A program made the position numbers and the translations under genes. The notes under the pieces were generated by a model that did not search any database, had not been told where the DNA came from, and worked only from the letters and a program-made list of their open reading frames with translations. From Prunus persica (lineage: Eukaryota; Streptophyta; Magnoliopsida; Rosales; Rosaceae), in NCBI RefSeq assembly GCF_000346465.2, contig NC_034011.1, positions 7,222,611-7,286,610 on the forward strand: a DNA stretch of 64,000 nt. Reading direction: 5' to 3'. How positions within the stretch are numbered: the stretch's first letter is position 1; every line of letters starts with the position of its first letter. This document shows positions 1 to 11,559 of the stretch, piece after piece.

Positions 1-207
1 TGTATTGCAATTTTTTTTTTTTTTTGTAATTTTGTTTACAATTATGTATATATTAACAAGATTTATTATTTGTTGGAAAAATAGGCTAATATATTTATTT
101 GAACTACATTTAAATAGAAAATGGCTAGATATGTTCAGGTTTTAGAAATTGAAACTTGAAAATCAAAACCATTATTTTGTTTATAAAGATAACATTAAAT
201 TTTAATA

Positions 208-411
208 TATATTCTTACAGCCCCGATCTCTTGGACCACAGGGTCGAAGAGACTGTGGTCACCCCACTGTTGGATGTAACATCCAACGGTTCAAAAAAGT
301 TTCTTAAAAGGAGTGCAAGGGTGAGTGAACCATTGAATTTACATCCAACGGTGAGTGACCACAAATCTCTTGGACCCCTGTAGTCCAAGAGATCGGGACT
401 GTATATTCTTA
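208..411. mobile_element. 184-bp TIR MITE, copy 1, with 10-bp target duplication
   Basis: The element spans 218-401. Its ends are near-perfect inverted repeats of about 25 bp, starting CAGCCCCGATCTCTTGGAC and read in reverse complement from the right end as CAGTCCCGATCTCTTGGAC. It is bracketed by an exact 10-bp duplication, TATATTCTTA, at 208-217 and 402-411. A second copy of exactly the same length lies at 40925-41108. It has no coding capacity; short ORFs across it are by-products. A 9-11 bp duplication points to the Mutator superfamily, which is an inference because no partner transposase was matched. Confidence 0.9.
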
Positions 412-504
412 AAGAAAAAAAAAATATACTCGAATTTAAGATATAAAAAATATAATAATATTATGTATTATTTTTCTCTAAAGTAAATATAATTTAATAA
501 ATAG

Positions 505-642
505 GCTTTAAACGATGAGCCGGCATGGCCATTAGGTCGGATTACCTTGTTTCGGCTAATCCAAATATACAGATCGTGCGGTGTCGAGCCTTACTTAATT
601 AGGTCATGCTCAGGCAGTCCCTATCAGTTTGACACCTCTACT
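505..642. mobile_element. Possible hAT-type element fragment (right end)
   Basis: The sequence ends in GTTTGACACCTCTA near 628-641, which is the reverse complement of the hAT-style terminus TAGAGGTGTCAAAC common in plant nonautonomous hAT elements. The interior is rich in CGG/GGC words unlike the AT-rich flanks. I could not find the partner end or an 8-bp duplication, so this is a fragment call. Confidence 0.4.
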
Positions 643-817
643 GACCTGCAGAATTGAAGAGTCGGCTTCCAACAGAGGCCAAGCTAGCTCTCGACCATGT
701 CCACCGCTGACGACAAGTGAATGAGTTACGATCGGCGAAGATCTTTCTAATTTTGTTTTACAGAGAGACACATGTCAGGTTGGTTAATTTTAGGTCAATA
801 TTATGGGTTTTAATTGG

Positions 818-820
<3 letters not shown>

Positions 821-876
<56 letters not shown>
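821..876. repeat. (GA)n microsatellite
   Basis: Uninterrupted AG/GA dinucleotide run of about 56 bp. A (TA)n run follows at about 971-991. Confidence 0.98.
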
Positions 877-878
<2 letters not shown>

Positions 879-1020
879 TCATAATTTATGGATTTTTGTT
901 GGGAGGGAAATGGCTGGGTTCTGGGTAGGTTTTTTTTTTATAAGTTTTTTTAATTTTATTTTTAATGTTATTATATATATATATATATATATTTTTAAGG
1001 AATTGGTTAATGGGTGGGTT

Positions 1021-1756
1021 TGTTGTGCGGAAACACTCCAAGACGATGGACTACATGAAGTGCACACACATAAACCTCTTTGAGAATAAAACACACACAC
1101 CACGAAGAAAGTAAAACAAACACACAAGGACACAAAAACTTATAGAGGTTCGGCCTCCTGCCTATGTTCTCTTGGTGATCCACTTGAAGAAATTCACTAG
1201 TATGTAAGAACAACTTTAGTTACAACTTAAACCCCCTTAGCTTTAACAAGAACCCTAGCTCCCTTTTCTCTCACCCTTGCTCAAACCCTTTGATGCCTTT
1301 AAACACTCAAGAATTCACCCTTGGATTTTGTCTTGTGTCTCTTTTGAAAATTTACTCTTAGGGTTTAGGGTTTAGGGCTCTTAAATTTTCCTCTCTTATT
1401 TTGAACATAATCCTAAAAGTCCTATTTATAATTCATAGGACTTTAGCTACAAGTTAACTAGGAACTCTAAAACCCTATTAAGTTAGGCTAGAAACCCCCA
1501 AAATAATAGGAAACTTTGTGCAAACACTCCAAAACGCCAAAATCACACGCGGCACTGTTCACGAACCAATTGGTGGCAAGGAATGAGGGATTAGTCACCT
1601 AAGGGAAGAGTGTCAACCCGAGGCCTAGGCCAAAACCCACCTTCCGCCTACAAAGCCCCTCCTTACAACGTCTTCCTCTCCTTTTCCTGTTGCTCCTCCT
1701 TGCAACGTCTAGTTTCCTTCTTCCTTCCCACATCTATAGTGAGCCAAACTTTAACA
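1021..1756 (-). repeat. 3' LTR of Copia element (left in window)
   Basis: It starts TGTTGTGCGG, ends TTTAACA and matches 3975-4641 along its length with many differences. The 5 bp before it, GGGTT (1016-1020), recur directly after the other LTR (4642-4646). The polypurine tract of the element, CCAAAGTGGAGAT when read on the minus strand, abuts it on the inner side at about 1757-1769. It contains a triplet of the plant telomere-type motif TTTAGGG near 1358-1378 that the other LTR lacks, and about 65 bp near 1550-1620 that the other LTR has lost. Confidence 0.9.
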
Positions 1757-3974
1757 ATCTCCACTTTGGCGAACCATCAATCACCCATGAACAATTGTTG
1801 ACCCCTGGAATCTCTTCTTCCTCTTGGAAACTATTCTAGTAATTCCCAAGAACTCCACATTGGCGAGAAACCTCTTCTTCCTCTTGGAAACTGTTCTAGT
1901 AATTCCCAAAAGTTCCACCTTGGCAAGAAACCTCTTGCTTCAACCCACCTCAAGTGAGGAGGTGCTTCACCTAAGCTAAACTTGGGCAACCCATATCTCT
2001 TCTTTTGGTAGAAGAGAGATCCATCATGTCGAACTCCTTGCTCTTCATCTTCTTAGAATCTTGAATTCTAGATATGCCTTGATATGTAAGCCGCATACCA
2101 ACCATTGTTCTATAAATCCCCACGCAGCCATCAACCTTTTTAGATTTATGAACTAACTCATTCCTTCTCATCACAACACTAATCCAACTTTCCCGCTTCA
2201 TGCTCCCAAAATCACTTTGAAACGTAGTTGAATTTACCTTGTCATTCCATCCAAACCTATGGGATAGGTTGATGGATTCCTTGGGCCTGAAACTTGCTAG
2301 TAATGAAGGCTGCACCTCAAGTAGAACCACTTTCTGAGTTTGTTGTTGATGTCCATCTTCTTCAACCTTTATGTCAAGCTCCACTTGTCTTGGAGTTCCT
2401 TCCATGACCACCTTGGTAAAAAAATTTCTTTTCGATTACCACCTACCTAACAACATTCTCCCTACCATCCCTTGTCTTGACTTCACCTTTATGGACCTCG
2501 TGCTCCGGCATCGTCATTTTTACATCTTTGAAATCAAGCACCCTTGATGATAAATTGTTCATCATACAACCTTGACTAACCTCCTTTGCCTAACTAGTCT
2601 TGAGAAAACTTGGAGCTACATTTTGTTGCACTAGCTCCTTGATATTAAGACCCCTTGCATGCTTTTATTTGGTACAAAACGCCTCATTGGTAGAATTTTC
2701 TGCTCCACCTGCTATTGTACCCCCCAAATGCTGATAAACGTTGTTAGGTTGAATCCTCCCCCTCATAACCATAACCGAACCTTCTGTGACTAAGAGTTTT
2801 CCTTCTTTGGCCTTGTACAAATACCCTTCTCTATCTAAAGCGCCAAGGGAAATAAGATTCCTTCTTAGTTCTGGTAGATGTCTTTCCTCACTAAAGCTCA
2901 AACAACACCATCTTGTATCTTGATCTTCACTGTTCCCACACCCAAAACATCACAACTTGTTTTGTCTCCCATTAGAATCTTGCTACCATTCCTTTCCTTA
3001 TATGTATCAAATACACTCCTATTTGAACACACATGATAACATCATTTGAAATCTAAAATCCAAACTAAAATAGAATTCTTACCCAAATAATTTTCCACAA
3101 TGTCCCTATTACGCTCCTTATACGTAACCGTAAAAAATTCATCATTGGTTGCTTTTGAACTTTTGGCATTCTTCATCTTGTTTCGCTTCTCCTTCCATAC
3201 TGGACAATCGCGCTTCTAATGGTTTGTATACCCACACTTGAAGCACCCTTTATTATCCTTGAATTTTGGATTCCTCTTATTGCCTTTTTTGCCCTTGCAC
3301 TTGCTTGAACGACCCCTTTCTTCGGTCTATGTTAATAGACCCGCATCTTGAGAGTTATATCCAGAATTTTGAGCCAACCCATGATGGACCAAGTCTTGCA
3401 CGACCTCCTCAAAATTGAGAGTACTCTTTCCAATCATCATCGTATTTTGGAAGCGTTCATAGGATGGAGGCAACGATGCCAACAACATCAATGCCTCATC
3501 CTTCATGCTATCAACCACGTCCACCTTCTGCAAGCTCGCAATACACCTATTAAAGATGTTAAGATGCTTTGTGAGATTTCCACCCACCTCCATCAGAAGA
3601 TTTAGAAGCTCTTTCTTCACGAAATGTTTGTTTGATAGGGACTTCCTTTTAAACATCCATTTGAGCTTTTCCTGTATATGTATTTACTTTAAGGTGTCTT
3701 CCATCACCTTAATGGAGTCCCTAGCCAAATCGCCAAGCATGTCCCTTTCCTCCGTTGTTATGGTTAGACCTTGCTGGGCTAGGTCATGATTCATTCTCCA
3801 TTGCTATAGCGTGAAGTTCTCCTTCTTTGTGAATGTCTTTACCTCGAGCTTCATGCAATCTGTTTGTGGTTGCATCGACTTTTCTTTCATCTTCTTGTCG
3901 CTCACCATATTCAACACTTGCAAAATCTCTTCAAACTATAAGATCCTGCCATGAATCACGGCTTTGATACCACT
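1757..3974 (-). pseudogene. Decayed Copia gag and partial pol
   Basis: This is the internal region of a Copia element on the minus strand. Reading from 3940 downwards it shows a UBN2-type gag (best open part 3327-3656, with LPPSYERFQNTMM). Next is a CCHC zinc knuckle near 3205-3245 (CFKCGYTNH then a stop, then KRDC), then a degenerate protease-like stretch near 3020-3080 that has lost the usual D-S/T-G, then the GAG-pre-integrase domain at 2665-2901 (RHLPELRRNLISLGALD). The stretch 1971-2411 is open but unrecognised. Integrase core, reverse transcriptase and RNase H are absent, so the copy is not autonomous. A primer-binding site TGGTATCAAAGC (minus strand, about 3961-3973) next to the 5' LTR matches the usual initiator-Met-tRNA site apart from one base. 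Confidence 0.85.
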
Positions 3975-4641
3975 TTTTGAGCGAAAATACTCCAAAACCT
4001 TGTCGTTGATGGACTATGCAATACATACATACACAAACCCCTTGAGAATAAAACACACACACACATATCATGAAGAGAGTAAAACAAACACACAAGGATA
4101 TAAAGAATTATAAAGGTTCGGCTTCCTACCTACATCATCTTTGTGATCCACCAAAGAAATTAACTAGTATGTAAGAATAACTTTGGTTATAACTTAAACC
4201 CTCTTAGCTCTCACAAGAACCCTAGCTCTCTTTTCTCGCACCTTTGCTCAAACATCTTGATGCCCTTGTCAACACTCAAGAATTCACCCTTGAATTCTAT
4301 CTTTTGTCTCTTTCTTGAAAATTCACTCTTGAATTTTCCTATCTTACTTTTAACCTAGCCCTAAAAGTCCTTTTTAGAATGCATAGGAATTTAACTACAA
4401 GTTAACTAGGAGTAGGAAACTAAAACCCTATTAAAATAGGCCAGAAACCCCAAAATAATAGGAAACTTCGTCCAAACATGCCAAAACGCCGAAATCATGC
4501 GCGAGCTTTAGGCCAAAACCGACCGGTTGCCTGCAACAGCTCCTCCTTGCTACATCTTCTTCTTCTATGCCCGATGCTCCTCCTTGCAACACCTAGTTTC
4601 CTTCTTCCTTCCCTGCATCTATGGTGAGCCAAACTTCAACA
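3975..4641 (-). repeat. 5' LTR of Copia element (right in window)
   Basis: Partner of 1021-1756; its outer end TTCAACA is followed by GGGTT, the 5-bp target duplication. The inner end begins TTTTGAGCG, so the usual TG start has mutated. It is about 70 bp shorter than its partner and clearly diverged, which makes this an old insertion. Confidence 0.88.
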
Positions 4642-4799
4642 GGGTTCCATGGTGGACACGTCATCAGTTAATGTCTGACCAAACGGTTAATTTAATAGAA
4701 GGCTTAAATTGGTCAGATTTGAAAACTATGGAATGTAAATTGATGAAATTAAAACCCGGGAGCCCATACTGAGAATATCTTGAGGCGTTTTATTGTTAG

Positions 4800-5925
4800 C
4801 CCTATATAATTGGAATAAAACTACATAATATGATTAAAACTTCCCTGGCACGAGGATGCGAGGGTCAGCTGTCCATGTCAATGTCCCAGCCCAATGAGAT
4901 CACGCTAGCTGCCAACAACTTTGACTTCATCTTTTATTATTTTTTAGTGAAACTTTCCATTTAATATTTTAAGAATACTTTTCGTTAGGAGAAAATCTCC
5001 AGAATACCCTCCCACCCATTCTAATGTCTTCTATTCTAACCAAAAACCCACGTGCTTTCTCCTTTTTTTGTTAGGAACGAAAATTGTTTTCTTTTGCTGG
5101 GATATTTCTCCCTCAACTGAAGTAGCCATTGCCATGTTGGTTTCTTTGTTTATTTTTATTTTTTTGGTTTTAGTGGCTTTTAAAAAATAAAAATAAAAAT
5201 GTTAAATTCTTTCAAGGTTTCAATTTTCCCACAAAGCAAACAAGAAATACTTTATTTAGCTATTTGGATGTATTCTTGAAGGCTGCAATTTCTTCAAATG
5301 CAATGTAATTCTTTCAAATAATTCAAAATCATTTTCATCAAATAAAACTTCAAAAGGAAAGAGGAGCAGTATTGTTCCCCTGTACAAAAGTGTAACCTTT
5401 ACCAAATAACAGAAGAAAAAGAAATGGAGCACACTATCCATCACATATATATAAGTGTAATTTTGTCCAGCAAAAGATATACATAATTCTTCTTTGCAAA
5501 GTGTAACAATGACCTCTACACATCAAAATGATCAAATTTTAGAATGCCCTTGTTCAAATAAGATATTCAACCAAAAATTAGAAAATTAAGATAAGGCCTT
5601 GTCATATTAGGATTAGAAACTATAAAGACGATCTCTACCTATTGTCAACCAGCCTTTATTAATCTTAACATCCACGAAATTGGTTGAAACCATTAAAATA
5701 CAAATCTTACACCACAACTTAACCACATGAGATCACATTTAAAATTTCATCCACATGGACATTAACGCAAATATAAGAGTCAATTAATATCATGAATCAA
5801 ACCTGACTTAAATTACTTGAAGGTCCATATGCGAAATTTTGATTCAAAGTTCATGATGAATCCTAGTGCATAACATGATCTCATGTTAGGAAAAAGAAAA
5901 ATTAGATTTCTTAATTCAATGGTCT
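4800..5925. other. AT-rich intergenic sequence
   Basis: No ORF with recognisable content was seen. The stretch is AT-rich with poly-T tracts; the 62-codon frame at 5256-5444 shows no domain. Nothing further can be supported. Confidence 0.6.
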
Positions 5926-5929
5926 CATG

Positions 5930-8330
5930 TAATACCTGACTCAAAAAAGACATTTGATCACTTCCTTGAAGCATGCTTGTAAAGCAGAAGTTGGGATGTC
6001 CAAAAATAGGGCTTGAAATATCCTAATAAAAGACATATAAGATTAGGAGATTAACACTAAAATTAACAATTAAAATAATAAAAAGAGAAAGAATAAGTAC
6101 ACCAAATTGATGGAAGGATGGATTATAATGAGATGAATAAGGTGGACCACCAATGGTTTTTTCCTCAGGTTAGCCTACAAAATACTCATTATTAACACAT
6201 GATATTGATAATACTAGCAAAAATAATCTAGCTAAAAATAATTCAAATAAATGAATTCTTACTAGCAGCCATTGTGGTAGGCCTTGAAACTTGAGATGAA
6301 TTTCCAAATCTTGCATCTTTCCTTTTATCTTTCTTTCTTTTATTCTCTGTGTTACTTTTTATCCTAGCATTGGTTATGCCTTTAGCACTTATAATGGGGG
6401 GATTCAAAACTGGTGGCTTGTCACTAACCACATCATGAACATTTTGGTCATCAACGTTATTCAAATTTTTCTTTGTCCTAGTAGTTTTTGTGTCATGTTC
6501 AAGTAACAACTTAACCTTTGCTAACTTTTGTTTGACAAGCCTTGTTACTGAATCAAAAAATGATGCTATACTAACAACATCGTTTACTTCATGCATCAAC
6601 TCACTTAGGCGCAATGATTGGACGGATTTCTCCTTCTTATTAGAAGATTCACATAAGTCACTACTCACCGCAATTTCTTTATGCACCCCCTTAGTCCATC
6701 TCTTCAATATGTATTGACTTGGTAGGCTAGTGATATTTTTGGAATCAAACACCAGGCTAGTGATATTTTTGGAATCAAACACATTCAAGGCATGACGACA
6801 TATCAATCTCTTGGATTCAAGTAACTTACACGAACAAGAAATTTTAGAAGTTAATGAGTTAAAATGGATTATGTAAACTCTTTCATGTCCTTCTTCAATT
6901 GCTTCAAAAACATATTCTGGACCACTATTACAAACTTCCATCAACCTAACCTCAAAGCAACCCAAAAGCTCATTTTCAAAGAAGGAAAGCATCTTAATGG
7001 TGTATTCACTAGCTGGTTGTTTAAAGATACACTCTTTGTTTTAAGATGAGGCATGCCATTTTAACAACGAAAATCCTTTTCCAACTTTGCTAATCGCATC
7101 TCAGCTTTTTTTGCTCATAGTGGTGCACAAAACTTGTGAGAGCCATTGTTTTGGCAGAAATCTGGTGAAAGATGTTGTTTGTGCTCTCAACCCTTTGGGT
7201 GACTCTAATTGAAAACAGAGCACCATTTTTTTCTAAGTGAATATAACTTTTGTAGCCATGAATGGTTCTCAAGCTTGAATGTTTTAATCATGTTATCCCA
7301 TGTGCTTGAAATTCTGATTCACTAAAACAACCATAAAAGCATTTGTTGAACTGCTTGTTGAACTCAAGATTAGTATAAAGACCAGCTAGAGGTTGTGTAG
7401 TATTTTTAGCGATATGCTAAGTACATAATCGGTGGTGTGTCTGTGGAAATACAATCTCAATTGCGTTTGCTATGGCTTTGTCCTCACATGTGAAAATAGT
7501 TATCGGATGTTTATTTTCCATTGACTCCAAAAAGTTTGGAGCAACCAAACAAATGCCTTTGTGCTTTCATCTAATAGAAAAGCACGACCAAGTAATACAT
7601 TTTTCCAGTGATGATTAATTACCACAAATGGAGCACAAATTAAGTTGTATTTGTTGGTCCCGAATGTAGTATCAAAGCATATAACATCTTCAAAGCAATC
7701 GTAGTCTAACTTTGATCTACCATCTCTCAAAAAAAAAATTCGTCATGCGAGTAAACTGATCCACTTGAACACTATAGAAAAAATTAGAATCCTCAGCATG
7801 TTTATGCTTGAAATGATTTATCAAACTTTGTGTATCCCCCCCTTTAATCATTTCTTCTTTCTTCCTGTACAAATAATTTAGGCAATCTTTCTTAGTAAAC
7901 CCAACATTCTCAGCACCACCAATTTCTTTTGCCAAATGAGAATATGACTTTGTTGGCCATATACTTGCTTCAACCATAGAAGACATAACATTTGCATGAA
8001 CCTTTCGTATCTTTCTACCCGATTTTAGAAATTGTCTTTCTTCAGGCTTAGCAAACACATGATTATGATCTAAATTTATATGACTTATCTTCCAAACTTT
8101 ATCATCTACTGTGAATCGAATTCGAGCCATACAACCTGTCCTTGTATCCAAATTATGAGCTGTCTTCACTTTGGCCAAAGTCATCATAAAACCCTTTGCT
8201 TTGAACACACAAGTAGTCTCATTGGTCGAATATTATTTTTTGCATCTCTTCGAATATTTCTTTTTCGAATACATAAGAGTTTCATAGATTATATGCTTCA
8301 ACTTCATTACACACCTCCATGCTCTCTCTT
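5930..8330 (-). pseudogene. FAR1/FRS-type MULE transposase-like pseudogene
   Basis: Minus-strand remnants of a FAR1-RELATED SEQUENCE protein lie in the right order. The N-terminal FAR1 DNA-binding domain is at about 7900-8310 (TRTGCMARIRF, then ISHINLDHNHVF). The MULE transposase domain is at 7500-7730 (DVICFDTTFGTNKYNLICAP). A linker lies at 7090-7272, and a C-terminal SWIM zinc finger (CSCKLLESKRLICRHAL) is in the open frame 6243-6992. There are frameshifts near 7731 (an A-run) and near 7530, and stops in the N-terminal part near 8260-8290. A short direct duplication (VFDSKNITSL twice) sits next to the SWIM motif. Beyond 6243, spliced-looking pieces at about 6100-6170 (IGGPPYSSHYNPSFHQFG) and 5935-6022 seem to be the last exons. 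FAR1-family proteins are domesticated Mutator transposases that act as light-signalling transcription factors, but this copy cannot encode one. It could equally be a dead MULE; terminal repeats were not found. Confidence 0.82.
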
Positions 8331-8692
8331 AATTCATCACATTTGAATAACTTTTCCTCTTTATTTGTTTCTAATTTTTCCTTTTGGAAGTCAAATTCCA
8401 TTCTCCAAATCAAAAACCTACCAAATAATCATGGTTTCTATTTCATATAGCAAGAGAATAAAATTTAAAAGGAATAAAAAAAACAAATTGAGGAGAACTG
8501 AGGAGTCAAGAAAGTTATCTAAAACTCCCAAAAAATAATAGCATAACCACTAATAACTCTAAAGTTAGGGAAATCTCAATCACCTACCCACACTGCACAA
8601 TCACATTAATAAAGTTTATTGAATATTTAAAAATACAATTACCCACAAGAAGATAACATAGGCACAACAATCAAACCACAAAATTGGGCTTG

Positions 8693-8746
<54 letters not shown>

Positions 8747-9191
8747 ATGAAACAGGGAGTGACGATGGACTTCCAAGTAGTGCTGAGAAGAGAAAGCACA
8801 GGAACACGAAGAAGGTTCGTGTTCCTGTTAGTCTACAAAAAGAAAGAAAAAGAAAGAAAAGTTTTTTGTTAGAGGCGGGAATGGGTGACGTGGACAGCGG
8901 TGCTAGGGAAGTTTTTCTCACTTGAGAGACACATGACAATTTGTGTCACATATACCTTCCTAAAATATAGTTTTCCCTTTTTTGATTGCATAAATTATGG
9001 GCAAACAACTTCTTCTCTTAAATTATTCCCAAATTTTCTTTCTCATAGGTGTTAGAGCTCTGCTAAGGCAATTGGACGTCCTTCTTTCATCAATATTAAC
9101 GCCCTTCAATTAACTCCTTTCCTAAATCTTCACATTCAGATTGTAAAAAGCTAATGAAAATTAGGGAGTTGCTAAAACATGTGTGGTTATC
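8331..9191. other. Intergenic, with (GA)n tract
   Basis: The sequence is AT-rich with a (GA)n microsatellite at about 8693-8744. ORFs on either strand over this tract are simple-repeat artefacts. No gene was recognised. Confidence 0.7.
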
Positions 9192-9879
9192 CTCAGTGTT
9201 AGAGTTTGTATAGGAAAAATACACTTGCATTTAGTCCCACATTGGAAGGAAGTTGTTTCCTTCCATGGTTTATAAGCACCAACACTTTAGAAATACTAAA
9301 TAGAGTATGGGCGTAGTGGAGGCAATGTTGGGCCTCATCATGGTTTGGGCTTGGAATATATATATTTGGGTAATATATATATATTTAATGTCAAAAGATG
9401 GGCCTCTTGGGCTGTGTTGATTTAATTAATAATTTATTTCTTATTAATTAGAAATTCGCTTTTCAGATAAAATCAAAATTTGAAATTCAAATATGTTAAA
9501 CAGTTAACATAACTGTTGGATGAAGAGGTGTCAGACTTCTATATATTGACAATTCGTCCAAACCAGAAAGATACTTTTGAATAGCATTATCATAAATCAT
9601 ATCACTGTTCGCCAAAAATCAAAGCTACAATGCTTAGACTTTGATTTATGATAATTTAATCCTAGTGGACAGACTCCAATCGAACTACAAGCACAAGGGT
9701 AGAGGAGAAATACTATCTAAAGGACACTGCAACTCTGCAGGACTCTATCATCAATCCAAGTCAGTATTTTGTAATTTATTCTACTGTTATATTGATTTGA
9801 TTATATTTATATAAAACATATTTCGTTTTGTTTATTATTCTATTGTTTGGTTTTATGCTAATTGTTCTCCAACACTCAG
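9192..9879. mobile_element. Solo LTR with 5-bp target duplication
   Basis: A 678-bp segment (9197-9874) starts TGTTAGAG, ends CTCCAACA and is flanked by exact CTCAG duplications at 9192-9196 and 9875-9879. It contains GTCCCACATTGGAAGGAAG, a stretch often met in plant Copia LTRs. No internal region or second LTR is present, so it is most simply the product of recombination between two LTRs. Confidence 0.88.
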
Positions 9880-10137
9880 TATAATTTTGAGATGCTAAAA
9901 TGCATTTTCGACTTCCTTGGACCAATGGAAACTGTCATTCTCCATAGCAGCCAGTGTTGCACACAACTTCTCATACCCTTCAAAAGATACATGTCCTAAT
10001 ACATGTGCCACTATTCTAATTTTTTAATCATAGAAGGAAAAAGCGATAATCGAACTCTTAAATATCTTTCATGTATCACTAAATTTAAACTAATAGAAAA
10101 AGATATGAAAATATCTAAAGTACAATTGCAAAAGGGT

Positions 10138-10271
10138 TAAATATCAAATTGGTCGTCGAGAGCAGGTACCACAGTGATGGTCTCCTCCTTTCCCCCAGCT
10201 TGACACCTAGGTTCGAAACCCCAAGGGGCTTCTTTCCTCCCAATGTAACCAAAAAAAATATCAAAATGGTC
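10138..10271 (+). mobile_element. tRNA-derived SINE-like insertion
   Basis: A short body (about 10155-10255) carries a B-box-like GGTTCGAAACCC at about 10211-10222 and an A-box-like region upstream (GTACCACAGTGATGG), and ends in an A-rich tail. Flanking AAATATCAAATTGGTC and AAATATCAAAATGGTC form a target duplication of about 15 bp with one mismatch, as expected from LINE-type target-primed integration. It does not fold as a functional tRNA by eye. Confidence 0.65.
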
Positions 10272-10649
10272 TATGTGTTTTACTATTGGCTAGTTTACTC
10301 CATTTGTTTTTCAATTTGGTTAATTTTGCTTCTGTGTTTATGATAGTTAGTCAATGTAGTTATTTTTTTAAATTGTTGTAAAAAATTTCATATCTATTCT
10401 AAGTTTAATAAAGAATATAATTATTTGAATTCAATTTTCAAAAGGAAAAAATTTCAAAAAATAAAAATAAAAATGCCAACAATACTCCCGTCCTCATTTC
10501 CCACCAATCCAAGGTGGCAACTGGAATAGGTAGGGATGGGTGGGAGATGGCGGGTACTTTTTTGTTTGTTTTTTTTAATTTTTAAATCTGAACTTTTATC
10601 TACTTAGTCTTACTTTTTTATTCATGAAATGAATTCAAATAAATTTTAT

Positions 10650-10993
10650 TTTATTAATAGGGTAAATTACTCAAATGGTCCTTAAACTTATACTCGATTT
10701 ATATTTTGGTCCCTCAATTAAATTATTCGTTCAAATGGTTCATCAACTCTATATTATTCGCTCCATTGATCCTACCGTTACATTCTGTCAATATTTCTGT
10801 TAAATATGAGGGCAAATTGGCCATTATTTACTCTAAAATTAGGTTAAATCTAATAGAAAATTAGACGGTAGGACTACTAAAGCGAATAATATAGAGTTGA
10901 TGGACCATTTGAAAGAATAATTTAGTTGAGGGACCAAAATGTAAATCAGGTATAAGTTTGAAGAACATTTGAGTAATTTACCCTTAATTAATA
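10650..10993. mobile_element. 324-bp TIR MITE
   Basis: The element spans 10660-10983 and begins GGGTAAATTACTCAAATGGTCC; the right end is its inverse with few differences, and inverse similarity continues for over 100 bp into the body. Flanks TTTATTAATA (10650-10659) and TTAATTAATA (10984-10993) are a 10-bp duplication with one mismatch. Noncoding. The duplication length suggests a Mutator-type origin (inference). Confidence 0.82.
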
Positions 10994-11559
10994 TTAAATT
11001 ATTTGCTAAATATAATTACCACCTATTTAACATAATGGGCTACATGACTAACAATCTCAAATGCATGAATTAAGTTGGCCAAATTGAAAACATATGTAGA
11101 CAAATGGCCAACCTGGTAAAGCACAAATATTTTAATATTTGACCCATTGTAAAGTGTAAATACCAAAATAGTCCATGTGTTTGTGCAATAGGCACATAAA
11201 CATCCAAAAACACATAAATGTAGTTGAATGTCACAAACGAAATGTATAAGGGGATTGTTGTTTGTTGGAAATATGCCACAACCGAATTAATAATGTAATA
11301 TATAAAATGGCATAGGCTTCAACTACTTTAATGTTTATCCAATAGACTGACAATATTGGGGATAATGCAAAAATATTACCATTAATTAACAACCTAACAT
11401 AAAGATTATTAAAAAAAAAAAACACAATCTTGATTTAAAAAAATAACTAGTAACAAGAAATAAATTAAAAATATAATTGGAGAAAAAAAAATCAAATAAG
11501 ATCAAAATAAAATATCCAAACTAAGCTAAAAATATATGAAAATAAAATAAGACATCAAA
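10994..11559. other. AT-rich spacer
   Basis: Contains only short ORFs without recognisable content and A/T runs; no gene or bounded repeat could be supported. Confidence 0.5.

Larger units (their letters stand above)
770..4797. mobile_element. Old long-TIR element split by a Copia insertion (proposed)
   Basis: The segment 4642-4797 resembles the right arm of the long-TIR element at 54830-56560: a poly-purine-flanked GGTGG block, a short TTAA-rich tract, then AAAACCCGGGAGCCCATACTGAGAAT near the end. The part before the Copia insertion (about 785-1015) has a (GA)n core and a T-rich tract ending GGTGGGTT, comparable with 56210-56330. Both halves abut the Copia target duplication GGGTT. The left terminus is eroded, so the extent is approximate and the call is an inference. 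Confidence 0.4.

Noticed and set aside
156..383. 75-codon frame across MITE copy 1
   Set aside because: Translation of a noncoding 184-bp MITE; the same peptide-like text occurs antisense in copy 2.
814..1083. 89-codon frame over the (GA)n run
   Set aside because: Its first quarter is an Arg-Glu repeat encoded by the microsatellite and the rest crosses T-runs and the Copia LTR end; no protein signal.
8616..8939. 107-codon minus frame with a serine-leucine run
   Set aside because: Created by the (GA)n tract; no start context or homology.
10155..10255. Possible tRNA gene
   Set aside because: B box and A-box-like segment are present but no cloverleaf can be formed; it fits a SINE head.
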